Below the pieces are notes generated by a model. The model saw nothing but the letters and a program-made list of their open reading frames with translations. It had not been told where the DNA came from and searched no databases. The translations under genes were made by a program, and so were the position numbers. Below are positions 16,120 to 23,397 of a stretch of 32,050 bases of DNA, piece by piece (position 1 is the stretch's first letter; each line of letters begins with the position of its first letter). The stretch comes from Acidiferrobacter sp. (GTDB lineage: Bacteria; Pseudomonadota; Gammaproteobacteria; Arenicellales; UBA868). Location of the stretch: NCBI GenBank assembly GCA_002694065.1, contig NZKZ01000073.1, positions 1 through 32,050 of the forward strand. Direction: 5' to 3'.

Positions 16120-17826
16120 ATGGGCAGGGGCTTCGTTCCAGAGGACTTGGAAGCCACTAGCTGGGATAGCCTCGAGCCCCTGATTAACGACCTGCTGGAG
16201 AGGGAGCTGAGCTGCTCGAGCTGCCTTGAAGGGCTGATCGCAGACTCATCTGAGCTCGCCGAGCACGTCTCGGAAGCGGGGGCGCTGCTCTACATCGGCA
16301 TGACGTGCGACACTGAGAGCGAGGAGAAGAAGGGGGCTTTCCTGGACTTCGTGAGCAACGTCAGGCCGAAGCTGTCCGAGCACTCAGACGCAATCAACAG
16401 GAGGCTCGTGGAACACCCGGCGGTGGAGGACCTGCCCGAGAGGTACGACCTGATGCTGAAGGGCATCAGGACCGACGTCGAGATATTCCGCAAGGAGAAC
16501 ATCCCGCTCGGGGTGAGGCAGACCGAGCTCGTCACGGAGTCCCAGGCGATCAACGGTGCGATGACCGTGGAGTTCGACGGTGAGGAGAGGACCTTCTCGC
16601 AGATGAGCGGCTACCTGGAGGCGAACGACCGATCCCTGAGGGAGGCCGCCTGGACCGCCATGGCATCCAGGAGGATGGAGGACCACGAGCGCATGTCGGA
16701 GATCTTCGACGAGCTGGTCTCGATAAGGCACGAGATGGCCCAGAACGCGGGCTTCGACAGCTACACTGAGTTCATGTTCAAGGCGATGCACAGGTTCGAC
16801 TACACCGTAGATGACTGCCTGGAGTTCCATGAGTCCGTGGAGTCCGTCTGCATGCCCATACTGGCCCAGATAAACCGAGAGAGGAGCGAGTTGCTGGGAG
16901 TTGGAGAATTGCGCCCATGGGACGTTAACGAGAAGGGCGGTTCTGGTCCAGACGTCCATGGCCGGGATCCGCTTAGGCCGTTCGAGACCGTGGACGAGAT
17001 GGTGGCGAAGCTATCGGAGCTTTTCCACGAGATCTCCAAGGACCTCGGCGGGATGTTCGACAAGCTCGTGGAGATGGACACCCTCGATCTCGAGACCAGG
17101 AAGGGCAAGGCGCCCGGGGGGTACCAGTACTACCTGGAGAAGAGCCGCGTCCCTTTCATCTTCATGAACGCCGCAGGGCTCCAGGGCGACCTCGAGACGA
17201 TGATCCACGAGGCGGGGCACGCGTTCCACTCGCTTTACTGCGGACACCTGGAGCTCATCGACGAGAGGGACTACCCAATCGAGTTCGCCGAGGTCGCCTC
17301 CATGTCCATGGAGCTACTCACGCAGCCGTGGTGGGACAAGTTCTACGACTCCGAGGAGGCTGACAGGGCCAGGAGGACCCACCTCGAGGGCGTGGTATTC
17401 CTGCTGCCTTGGATAGCGACAATAGACTCGTTCCAGCACTGGGTGTACGCCAACCCCGGGCACTCCAGGGAGGAGAGGGCCGAGGTCTGGCTGTCCATCA
17501 GGGACAGATTCGGCTCTGCCATGGACTGGACGGGTCACGGCGACTTCAGAGAGGTCTCGTGGCAGCAGCAGGGGCACCTGTACGGGGCCCCGTTCTACTA
17601 CATCGAGTACGGTATCGCTCAGCTCGGTTCGCTACAGCTCTGGAAGACCCAGATGGCGGACCCGCAGAAGGCCCTCGACGACTACGCCAATGCGATGAGT
17701 CTTGGCAACACCAGGTCACTCCCCGAGCTGTTCTCCGCGGCGGACCTGAAGCTGGGATTCGACGAGGGTCACTTCCAGTCCCTCATGGACACTGTCGAGT
17801 CTTCGCTCTCCGAGCTGCCGGCGTAG
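16120..17826 (+). CDS. M3-family oligoendopeptidase (PepF-like)
   Basis: A 568-residue cytoplasmic-looking zinc peptidase. HEAGHAFHSLY gives the HExxH motif at 363-367, and the downstream FAEVASMSMELL contains the third zinc ligand Glu at the expected spacing. The mostly helical N-terminal half (coiled, acidic) and the C-terminal YGAPFYYIEYGIAQLGSLQL segment, with its conserved Tyr/His environment, match M3B oligoendopeptidase F. It trims short peptides. The length is normal for the family and there is no signal peptide. ATG 16120 follows the zinc-ribbon stop by 9 bases. It converges on radA, with 22 bases between the stops. Confidence 0.9.
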   Translation: MGRGFVPEDLEATSWDSLEPLINDLLERELSCSSCLEGLIADSSELAEHVSEAGALLYIGMTCDTESEEKKGAFLDFVSNVRPKLSEHSDAINRRLVEHPAVEDLPERYDLMLKGIRTDVEIFRKENIPLGVRQTELVTESQAINGAMTVEFDGEERTFSQMSGYLEANDRSLREAAWTAMASRRMEDHERMSEIFDELVSIRHEMAQNAGFDSYTEFMFKAMHRFDYTVDDCLEFHESVESVCMPILAQINRERSELLGVGELRPWDVNEKGGSGPDVHGRDPLRPFETVDEMVAKLSELFHEISKDLGGMFDKLVEMDTLDLETRKGKAPGGYQYYLEKSRVPFIFMNAAGLQGDLETMIHEAGHAFHSLYCGHLELIDERDYPIEFAEVASMSMELLTQPWWDKFYDSEEADRARRTHLEGVVFLLPWIATIDSFQHWVYANPGHSREERAEVWLSIRDRFGSAMDWTGHGDFREVSWQQQGHLYGAPFYYIEYGIAQLGSLQLWKTQMADPQKALDDYANAMSLGNTRSLPELFSAADLKLGFDEGHFQSLMDTVESSLSELPA

Positions 17827-17848
17827 CCTTCGGACTCCGGGGCCCGCT

Positions 17849-18850
17849 CTAGTCGCGCAGGCCCTCGGAGGTCACGGTGAAGACTGCCTCCCCCTCTGGC
17901 AGGTTAGGGCTGTCGATCAGGCGGGCAATCCTACGGCCCCCCTTCGACTTCCTGAGGTAAAGGCGGAATGTGCTTGCGTGGGCAACGATGTGCCCCCCGA
18001 TTGCCCTGGTGGGATCGCCCCACATGGCATCGGGCTTGGACATGACCTGGTTGGTGACCAGGACAATGGCGTTCTGGACGTCTGCAACCTGCTTGAGCTC
18101 CTTCATGTGCCGGTTCAGCTTCTGCTGCCTCGTCGCTAGCATCCCCCTGCCGATGTACTCGGCACGGAAGTGGCTGGTTAGAGAGTCGACAATGATCAGC
18201 TTGACGTCGATGTTCTTGGCCATCCTCTTGATCTCGTCCACCAGGAGAATCTGGTGCGCGGAGTTGTATGCCCTGGCGACGTGAATCCTATCGAGTGCTT
18301 CCTCAGGGTCTATGCCCACGGCTTCTGCCATCTGCGCGATCCTCTCTGGCCTGAAAGTGTCCTCCGTGTCGATGTAGACGATCTCCCCGTCCAGCCCTCC
18401 CTGGGACTCGCTGAGTAATGAGTTGACGGCGAGCTGATGGCCTATCTGGGTCTTACCGCTACCGAACTCCCCGAACACCTCGACAATTGACTGGGTCTCG
18501 AAGCCCCCTCCCAGGAGCTCGTCCAGGGATGATGCGCCGGAGGTGAGCTTCTTCACCCTCTTGCGCTTGTCGAGAAGTGCGGCGCCACTCACGAAACCTC
18601 CGATGTTTGCTAGCTTTTTCGCTCCCGCGATTATCTTCGCCGAGACGGCCTCGCCGAGCTCGGCCTGCTCTGACAGCTCCGGCGGGCTCATCACCGCGAT
18701 TGCCAGAAGATCCTCAAAACCAGCCTCACGCAGCTTCTCGGCCGTGGCAGGCCCCACGCCAGGCAGATCCTCTATCGTCGGCTCCGGCTCATCCACGTCA
18801 ATCACAATCTCCTCTTCTTCCATCTTCTCGCTCGCTGTTTCTTCTGTCAT
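17849..18850 (-). CDS. radA: DNA repair and recombination protein RadA
   Basis: A 333-residue archaeal RecA/Rad51-family recombinase. The N-terminal helix-hairpin-helix domain reads IEDLPGVGPATAEKLREAGF. Walker A is GEFGSGKTQ (127-135), LIIVDSLTSHF is Walker B, and the L2-region IVLVTNQVMSKPDAMWGDP and GGHIVAHASTFRLYLRKSKG are typical of RadA. It polymerises on single-stranded DNA and drives strand exchange. I use ATG 18850; translation upstream to 18916 is open but not conserved in type. A TATA-like GTATATGA at 18886-18893 lies about 39 bases upstream, giving a short leader. Confidence 0.95.
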   Translation of the reverse strand: MTEETASEKMEEEEIVIDVDEPEPTIEDLPGVGPATAEKLREAGFEDLLAIAVMSPPELSEQAELGEAVSAKIIAGAKKLANIGGFVSGAALLDKRKRVKKLTSGASSLDELLGGGFETQSIVEVFGEFGSGKTQIGHQLAVNSLLSESQGGLDGEIVYIDTEDTFRPERIAQMAEAVGIDPEEALDRIHVARAYNSAHQILLVDEIKRMAKNIDVKLIIVDSLTSHFRAEYIGRGMLATRQQKLNRHMKELKQVADVQNAIVLVTNQVMSKPDAMWGDPTRAIGGHIVAHASTFRLYLRKSKGGRRIARLIDSPNLPEGEAVFTVTSEGLRD

Positions 18851-18885
18851 CCTATCACCAATATGCCCCACTTCCGGACTCGGAG

Positions 18886-18893
18886 GTATATGA
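18886..18893 (-). promoter_or_regulatory. TATA-like box upstream of radA
   Basis: On the minus strand this reads TCATATAC and lies about 39 bases before ATG 18850. It is the most AT-rich element near the radA start and would place transcription about 13 bases before the start codon. Confidence 0.4.
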
Positions 18894-18983
18894 ACAATCG
18901 AAGGACCCCAAGACAATCAATGAAAGTATTCATTCTTCATGATTACTCGCAGTATCTCGATTTTTCACTTTCACATTTTTCTG

Positions 18984-19061
18984 TGGTAGCGGGTGGTGGA
19001 TTTGAACCACCGGTCTCCGGGTTATGAGCCCGACGAGATAACCTGACTACTCCAACCCGCT
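18984..19061 (-). tRNA. Initiator tRNA-Met (CAT) with encoded CCA
   Basis: The minus strand folds into a full cloverleaf. The acceptor stem AGCGGGT pairs with ACCCGCT, the anticodon arm is TCGGG-CTCATAA-CCCGG, and the T arm is GGTGG-TTCAAAT-CCACC. The three G:C pairs below the anticodon loop and the A1:U72 first pair are the marks of archaeal initiator tRNA, not elongator Met. The discriminator A is followed by an encoded CCA (18984-18986). There is no intron. Confidence 0.93.
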
Positions 19062-19083
19062 ACGCGCTCGCTGAAGGGGGGCC

Positions 19084-19090
19084 TATTTTA
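19084..19090 (-). promoter_or_regulatory. TATA-like box for tRNA-Met
   Basis: The minus strand reads TAAAATA here, about 26 bases before the tRNA 5' end at 19061. This is the expected position for an archaeal tRNA promoter and the clearest AT-rich element of the region. Confidence 0.5.
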
Positions 19091-19166
19091 CACATACTGA
19101 GAGAGAGGTGAGTATTTTCCATGCGAATAGTATTCAACATCCCTTGACCTCAGCGGTTGGAGGGAC

Positions 19167-20549
19167 ATGGAAAGATCGCTTCTGATACGCAATGCGGAGA
19201 TGGTTTTCGAAGGCAGAATGCTGCATGGAGACCTCCGTGCTGTGGGAGGTTTGATCGAGACCGTTGCTCCCGGTGGTGGTCTCGATACGAGGCAGGGAGA
19301 GGTTGTCGTAGATGCAGATGGCCTGGTCCTGCTCCCTGGTGCCATCGACCCACAGGTGCACTTTAGGGAGCCTGGGCAGCCAGAGAAGGAGGACATAGGC
19401 AGCGGTAGCAAGGCCGCGGCCTCGGGAGGGATCACGTCTTTCCTGGACATGCCGAACAACGTCCCCTCTGCAACTAGCATGTCAGCGATCCAGTCCAAGA
19501 TCGACTCGGCCTCCAGAACAGCGGTCAACCATTACGGATTCTTCATCGGTGCCACTCCAGACAACATCCCAGACCTGCAAGCAGCAGTTGGGACGCCTGA
19601 TTCGCCCAAGCCGGTTGATGGCGTCTGCGGAATCAAGGTGTTCATGGGTAGCAGCACTGGGGACCTGCTGGTGGATGAGCAGGCGGCCTTGGAGGCCATC
19701 TTCTCGGAGACCGCCGGAGTGATCGCGGTCCATGCCGAGGACGAGGGTAGGCTGAAGGAAAGGAGACCCATGTTCGAGGAAAGAACAGACGTTGCGGCCC
19801 ATGCGGAGTGGCGGGACAGCGAGACTGCCCTTATCGCCACCAAGAGGGCGTGTCGACTGGCTGACGACAGCGGCCATCGACTACACGTCCTTCACCTGAC
19901 CAGTGGCCTCGAAGCGGACTGGCTCGCAGATAACAAGGGCTCCAACATCACAACCGAGGTGTGCCCCCAGCACCTGACCTTCGACCAGGATGACGTTGAG
20001 GAGAGGGGGACTCGGCTAATCATGAACCCGCCAATCAGGTACACCGAGGACAGGGACACGCTTTGGAAGAGGCTCAAGGACGGGACGATAGACTGCATAG
20101 CTACCGACCACGCCCCCCACACCCTCGAGAACAAGGCGCTTGGATTCCCCAAGGCCCACTCCGGGATGCCCGGTGTGGAGACCTCTCTGCCCGTGATGCT
20201 CACTCACGCTGCCGATGGCAAGTGCTCGGTGCCCGACGTGGCCAGATGGATGTGCGAGGGTCCGGCACAGGTCTACGGGATGGAGGGCAAGGGCAGGCTC
20301 CAGGAGGGATTCGATGCGGATCTCGTCCTCGTTGACATGGGGTCAAGGAGAAGCATCACGGACTCCGACACGTGGTCCAGGGTGGGATGGACCTCATACC
20401 AGGGCATCCCCCTGACGGGGTGGCCAGTGAGCACCTTCGTGGATGGCGAGCTCGTGTTCCGGAGGACTCCAGAGGGTCCAGCCAGAGGCGAGTTCTCCGT
20501 GGATGGCGGCTCTTCCGGCAGGCCTCTCAGGTTCAGCCGATCCCGTTAG
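19167..20549 (+). CDS. pyrC: Dihydroorotase, class I, DxQxH variant
   Basis: A 460-residue amidohydrolase that closes carbamoyl-aspartate to dihydroorotate, step 3 of pyrimidine synthesis. PGAIDPQVHFREPG (57-70) is the metal-binding strand-1 motif, but the usual first His is Gln63; His65 is kept. Further sites: FLDMPNNVPSAT, GIKVFMGSSTGDLL, His189 (IAVHAEDE), His243 (VLHLTS) and Asp314 in ATDHAPHTLENK. The DxQVHFREPG form and the GIKVFMGSSTG segment recall the Bacteroidetes-type PyrC, from memory. GGAGGG lies 5-10 bases before ATG 19167, so this gene may use a leader. pyrB and pyrI are 8 kb away on the same strand. It overlaps the convergent beta-propeller gene by 4 bases. Confidence 0.9.
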   Translation: MERSLLIRNAEMVFEGRMLHGDLRAVGGLIETVAPGGGLDTRQGEVVVDADGLVLLPGAIDPQVHFREPGQPEKEDIGSGSKAAASGGITSFLDMPNNVPSATSMSAIQSKIDSASRTAVNHYGFFIGATPDNIPDLQAAVGTPDSPKPVDGVCGIKVFMGSSTGDLLVDEQAALEAIFSETAGVIAVHAEDEGRLKERRPMFEERTDVAAHAEWRDSETALIATKRACRLADDSGHRLHVLHLTSGLEADWLADNKGSNITTEVCPQHLTFDQDDVEERGTRLIMNPPIRYTEDRDTLWKRLKDGTIDCIATDHAPHTLENKALGFPKAHSGMPGVETSLPVMLTHAADGKCSVPDVARWMCEGPAQVYGMEGKGRLQEGFDADLVLVDMGSRRSITDSDTWSRVGWTSYQGIPLTGWPVSTFVDGELVFRRTPEGPARGEFSVDGGSSGRPLRFSRSR

Positions 20550-22942
20550 CCAGTGCCTGGGTCGGAGGAAGAGCTGGAGTCGCCCGAATCTTCGCCTTCC
20601 ACTTCCTCAACTTCTACCGCGTCAACCGTCGACTTGTGTGAGTCGATCCCCGGGATCTCGATCTCGACCATTAGCTGTAGGTCGCCAGTCCTGTGGACCG
20701 TCGCCCCTGCGGAGGAGAACGCGTAGATGTAGTCCCCCATGAATATCGACCTGCGGATGTTGGTGGATCCGGACCACCAATAGGAGAGGCCCTCCTCGTT
20801 GTAGAAGCCGGAGTGCTCAACATCGCCGTGCGTGCTGAGGCTCCCGTTCTCGATGTCGACGTTGACCATCTTCAGCATCGAGACGAACTCGTATCCGTGG
20901 TAGGTGTACTCCCTTCCCTCGATAATCTGCACGTCTGTCACGTACCTGTGCGTGGAGAGGGGAACTGCGAGCATTGACTCGGGTGCCCAGAAGGTGAATG
21001 CCTTGTGCTCGTACGTGGCCTCGGAGTAGGACCATGACCACCCGCAGGTCCTGATCTCCTCGCAGTTGGAGTCGGTGTAAGCGGGAGTGAGGGGGAGGGA
21101 GTCTGCAAGAGTGGGCTTGCTGGTGTCGCTTACGTCGAATAGGGAAACCTGGGTGGTGGACCAGTCCAGCCCGAACCCGTCCTCGCCACCTGCTATGCCT
21201 ATCGTCAGCAGGTAGTCCTCGTTCACGGGATGGATGTAGGTGGAGACCCCTGGGACCTCAAGCTCTCCGAGCACTATGGGATTGGTTGGGTCGGAGAGAT
21301 CCAGGACCCAAAGCGGGTCGATGTTCATGAAGGTCACCAGGTAGCCCCTGTCTCCGACGAACCTAGCGCTCCAGATCGTCTCGCCCTCGGCGATGTCGCC
21401 TACGTATCCGGTCTGATCGAGCTGCCCCTCGCCGTCGTCCTTCAGGATCGTGACCTGGTTGGTGGGGCCGTTCCAGACGGGATCACCGTTCTCGTCGACC
21501 TCCGCCATCCTCCACCACATCCACCAGTTGTTGGAAGTGGAGGCGACTCTGATCGCTCCGTCGTGCTCGCTGATGGAGAACTGGTCCTGGACCGACCCGT
21601 CCACTCGGCCTGATGCCACGTAAGTAGTGTGGTTGGCGTCGCTGATGTCGAAGGAGTGGATGTTTGTGGCTTCCTCCCAGTCGGAGTTGCGCCAGAACCA
21701 CCACCAGTCGTTGGCAGGCTCAGCGAGCACGAGCGTGTCCTTGGATGAGTATACGTGCGCCCAGGATGAGGTGATGTGGTCGACCTCCATCGAGGTGTCG
21801 TCCCCTAGCATCTTCATTGTGATGATCGATGTGAAGCCCCTGCCTGCGCTGTCGGCGCTGGCCGAGAACTCGGTGCATCCCTCCCTGGTGAGGGGGTGTG
21901 TGAGGAGCTCGCCGCCCCTTAACTCGTGGATCTGGGGGACGAAGTCCTCCAGAGTGAGTGCGGAGATCGCCGCCTCGTTGTCCAGGATGGTCTGGTTGAC
22001 GCTTTCGTTCCAGATGTCCATCCTCTTGTCGAGGTCGTCCTCGGACCAGTAGTCGGAGGGGAGTTCGACCCAGCTCCTGATATCGTCGAAGTAGGTCCAG
22101 AGGTGGGTCACAGAGCGGACTGTACCGTCCACCATCCTTGCCGTGTGGTAGTTGCCCTCGATGTAGAGCTCCCTCTCCACGACGGGGGAGGAGCGGTCCG
22201 AGATGTCGACTACGGTGTACTTGACGAGGTTCTGGACCCTCGTGTAGTGGTAGTCTCCATCCTCCACCTCGGTGGCCATCAGATCCCTCAACCCGCTCTC
22301 TGGATCCAGGGACCAGTAGTATATCGAAGAGGAGATCACAAGCCGGTCCCCCTCGATCATCATCTGCGATGGGTTGCCCTCAATGGTCAGGTTCGACTCG
22401 AGGGTCAGGTTCCCGAACTCAGGGACGCCCATTATGACCAGGAGTTGCCCGTTTAGCATGTAGATGTGATGGCCGTCCGTCTTCAGGAAGTCGGCCTCGT
22501 CGACCCCAGACTCCTGGTTGTTGGTGCCTGAGTACTCCCCCTCCCTGGAGCCCGAGTCCGGGGCGCTGCCAGAGGACTCGTCAGATACTGTTGCCACATC
22601 TCCGTCGAGCGCCATCTCTGGCATCCCGTCGTCGAACGCCAACCCCCCCCTGAACATCACAGGTTCAGTGACCCAGTGCCAGTAGCTCTGCTGGTCCAGG
22701 TTGACCATCATCTCGTCGCGGAGGGCGGTCTTGAGGTCCGCCAGCAGTGAGTCGCAGGCATCGTAGGTCTGCAGTTCGGGGGTCGAGCGGGTCCTCTCCG
22801 GGAGTTCCAGCTTCGGGTAGTCCCCTTGGAGGGCGTCGAACGTCCTGTCTATGTCCTCGATCACTTCTTCGACGGTCTCGAGGCATCCTGGGGCGAGCAG
22901 GAGTACCAGCATCAGGAATGAGGTCGTTGCTTTCCTTTCCAT
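20546..22942 (-). CDS. Beta-propeller-domain secreted lipoprotein
   Basis: A 798-residue protein with a signal peptide ending in LLLAPGC (Cys20). Segments such as GVDEADFLKTDGHHIYMLNG, LVIMGVPEF and repeated blades (VSLFDVSDTSKPTLADSLPL; LWVLDLSDPTNPIVLGELEV; VKYTVVDISDRSSPVVEREL) identify the 'beta propeller domain' group of secreted archaeal and bacterial proteins (PF09826-type). The D-S/D-P repeats recur along the chain, and the Trp-rich middle (WWWFWRNSDW) is unusual. The tail is a Ser/Asp/Glu-rich stretch. Its role is unknown, probably binding or scaffolding at the cell surface. I use ATG 22942, where the signal peptide starts; GTG/ATG options lie 15 bases upstream. GGGAGGA lies about 8 bases before the start. 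Confidence 0.8.
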   Translation of the reverse strand: MERKATTSFLMLVLLLAPGCLETVEEVIEDIDRTFDALQGDYPKLELPERTRSTPELQTYDACDSLLADLKTALRDEMMVNLDQQSYWHWVTEPVMFRGGLAFDDGMPEMALDGDVATVSDESSGSAPDSGSREGEYSGTNNQESGVDEADFLKTDGHHIYMLNGQLLVIMGVPEFGNLTLESNLTIEGNPSQMMIEGDRLVISSSIYYWSLDPESGLRDLMATEVEDGDYHYTRVQNLVKYTVVDISDRSSPVVERELYIEGNYHTARMVDGTVRSVTHLWTYFDDIRSWVELPSDYWSEDDLDKRMDIWNESVNQTILDNEAAISALTLEDFVPQIHELRGGELLTHPLTREGCTEFSASADSAGRGFTSIITMKMLGDDTSMEVDHITSSWAHVYSSKDTLVLAEPANDWWWFWRNSDWEEATNIHSFDISDANHTTYVASGRVDGSVQDQFSISEHDGAIRVASTSNNWWMWWRMAEVDENGDPVWNGPTNQVTILKDDGEGQLDQTGYVGDIAEGETIWSARFVGDRGYLVTFMNIDPLWVLDLSDPTNPIVLGELEVPGVSTYIHPVNEDYLLTIGIAGGEDGFGLDWSTTQVSLFDVSDTSKPTLADSLPLTPAYTDSNCEEIRTCGWSWSYSEATYEHKAFTFWAPESMLAVPLSTHRYVTDVQIIEGREYTYHGYEFVSMLKMVNVDIENGSLSTHGDVEHSGFYNEEGLSYWWSGSTNIRRSIFMGDYIYAFSSAGATVHRTGDLQLMVEIEIPGIDSHKSTVDAVEVEEVEGEDSGDSSSSSDPGTG

Positions 22943-22994
22943 GTCGTGTCCTCCCAAGTTTGTCTTTTGAATGTAAGTTTCCTATGTCCAGGCA

Positions 22995-23189
22995 TCAAAG
23001 GGTCAGCGGCGTCGGCGGACGGGTGTGGGAAAGCGGCCCGGGAGTCGGGATGTGTGGCTCCGGGTCATCCGTGACCTCCCCATCTTCGCTCGTCATATCA
23101 ACGCCACCAGCGTGCCCACTGGTGACGAGGCTTCTTGTGCCGCCCAAGAAAATCAGCGCGGCTACCTGCATGTCCAGTGCTTGGTCCAT
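22995..23189 (-). CDS. Possible small gene, unknown product
   Basis: A 64-residue open frame fills the only gap longer than 300 bases (22943-23268). ATG 23189 lies about 28 bases below a clean TTTAAA (23215-23220), exactly where a leaderless archaeal start would be, and codon use looks like neighbouring genes. The product has a short hydrophobic start (MQVAALIFLGGTRSLV), an acidic middle and a Pro-rich C-terminus (PHIPTPGPLSHTRPPTPLTL). No family is recognised. The gene may instead be spurious; conservation in relatives would decide it. Confidence 0.35.
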   Translation of the reverse strand: MDQALDMQVAALIFLGGTRSLVTSGHAGGVDMTSEDGEVTDDPEPHIPTPGPLSHTRPPTPLTL

Positions 23190-23214
23190 GAAGGTCAATC
23201 ATCGTCATCTGCGA

Positions 23215-23220
23215 TTTAAA
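23215..23220 (-). promoter_or_regulatory. TATA box (TTTAAA) upstream of candidate small gene
   Basis: The palindrome TTTAAA lies 26-31 bases before ATG 23189 on the minus strand, in otherwise GC-rich DNA, and downstream of tRNA-Gly. It is a good match to an archaeal TATA element; the transcript it drives is inferred. Confidence 0.45.
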
Positions 23221-23268
23221 CGAATTGCCTGCTTGATCGATGGATGAGTCGTCGCGATTTCGGGCGTA

Positions 23269-23343
23269 TGGTGCGAACACCGGGAGTTGAACCCGGGTTA
23301 GCAGGTTGGGAACCTGCTGTCATAACCACTAGACCATGTCCGC
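23269..23343 (-). tRNA. tRNA-Gly (CCC) with encoded CCA
   Basis: The minus strand forms a cloverleaf: acceptor GCGGACA with TGTTCGC (one G:U), D arm around GGTCTAGTGGTTATGAC, anticodon arm GCAGG-TTCCCAA-CCTGC with anticodon CCC, and T arm CCGGG-TTCAACT-CCCGG. The discriminator is A and CCA is encoded (23269-23271). There is no intron. It decodes GGG, common in this GC-rich genome. Confidence 0.92.
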
Positions 23344-23397
23344 TGGGCCACGGGGAGTTGGTGGGGGTAATTGAGCGCCACGGTGGTGGTTTTCCCC

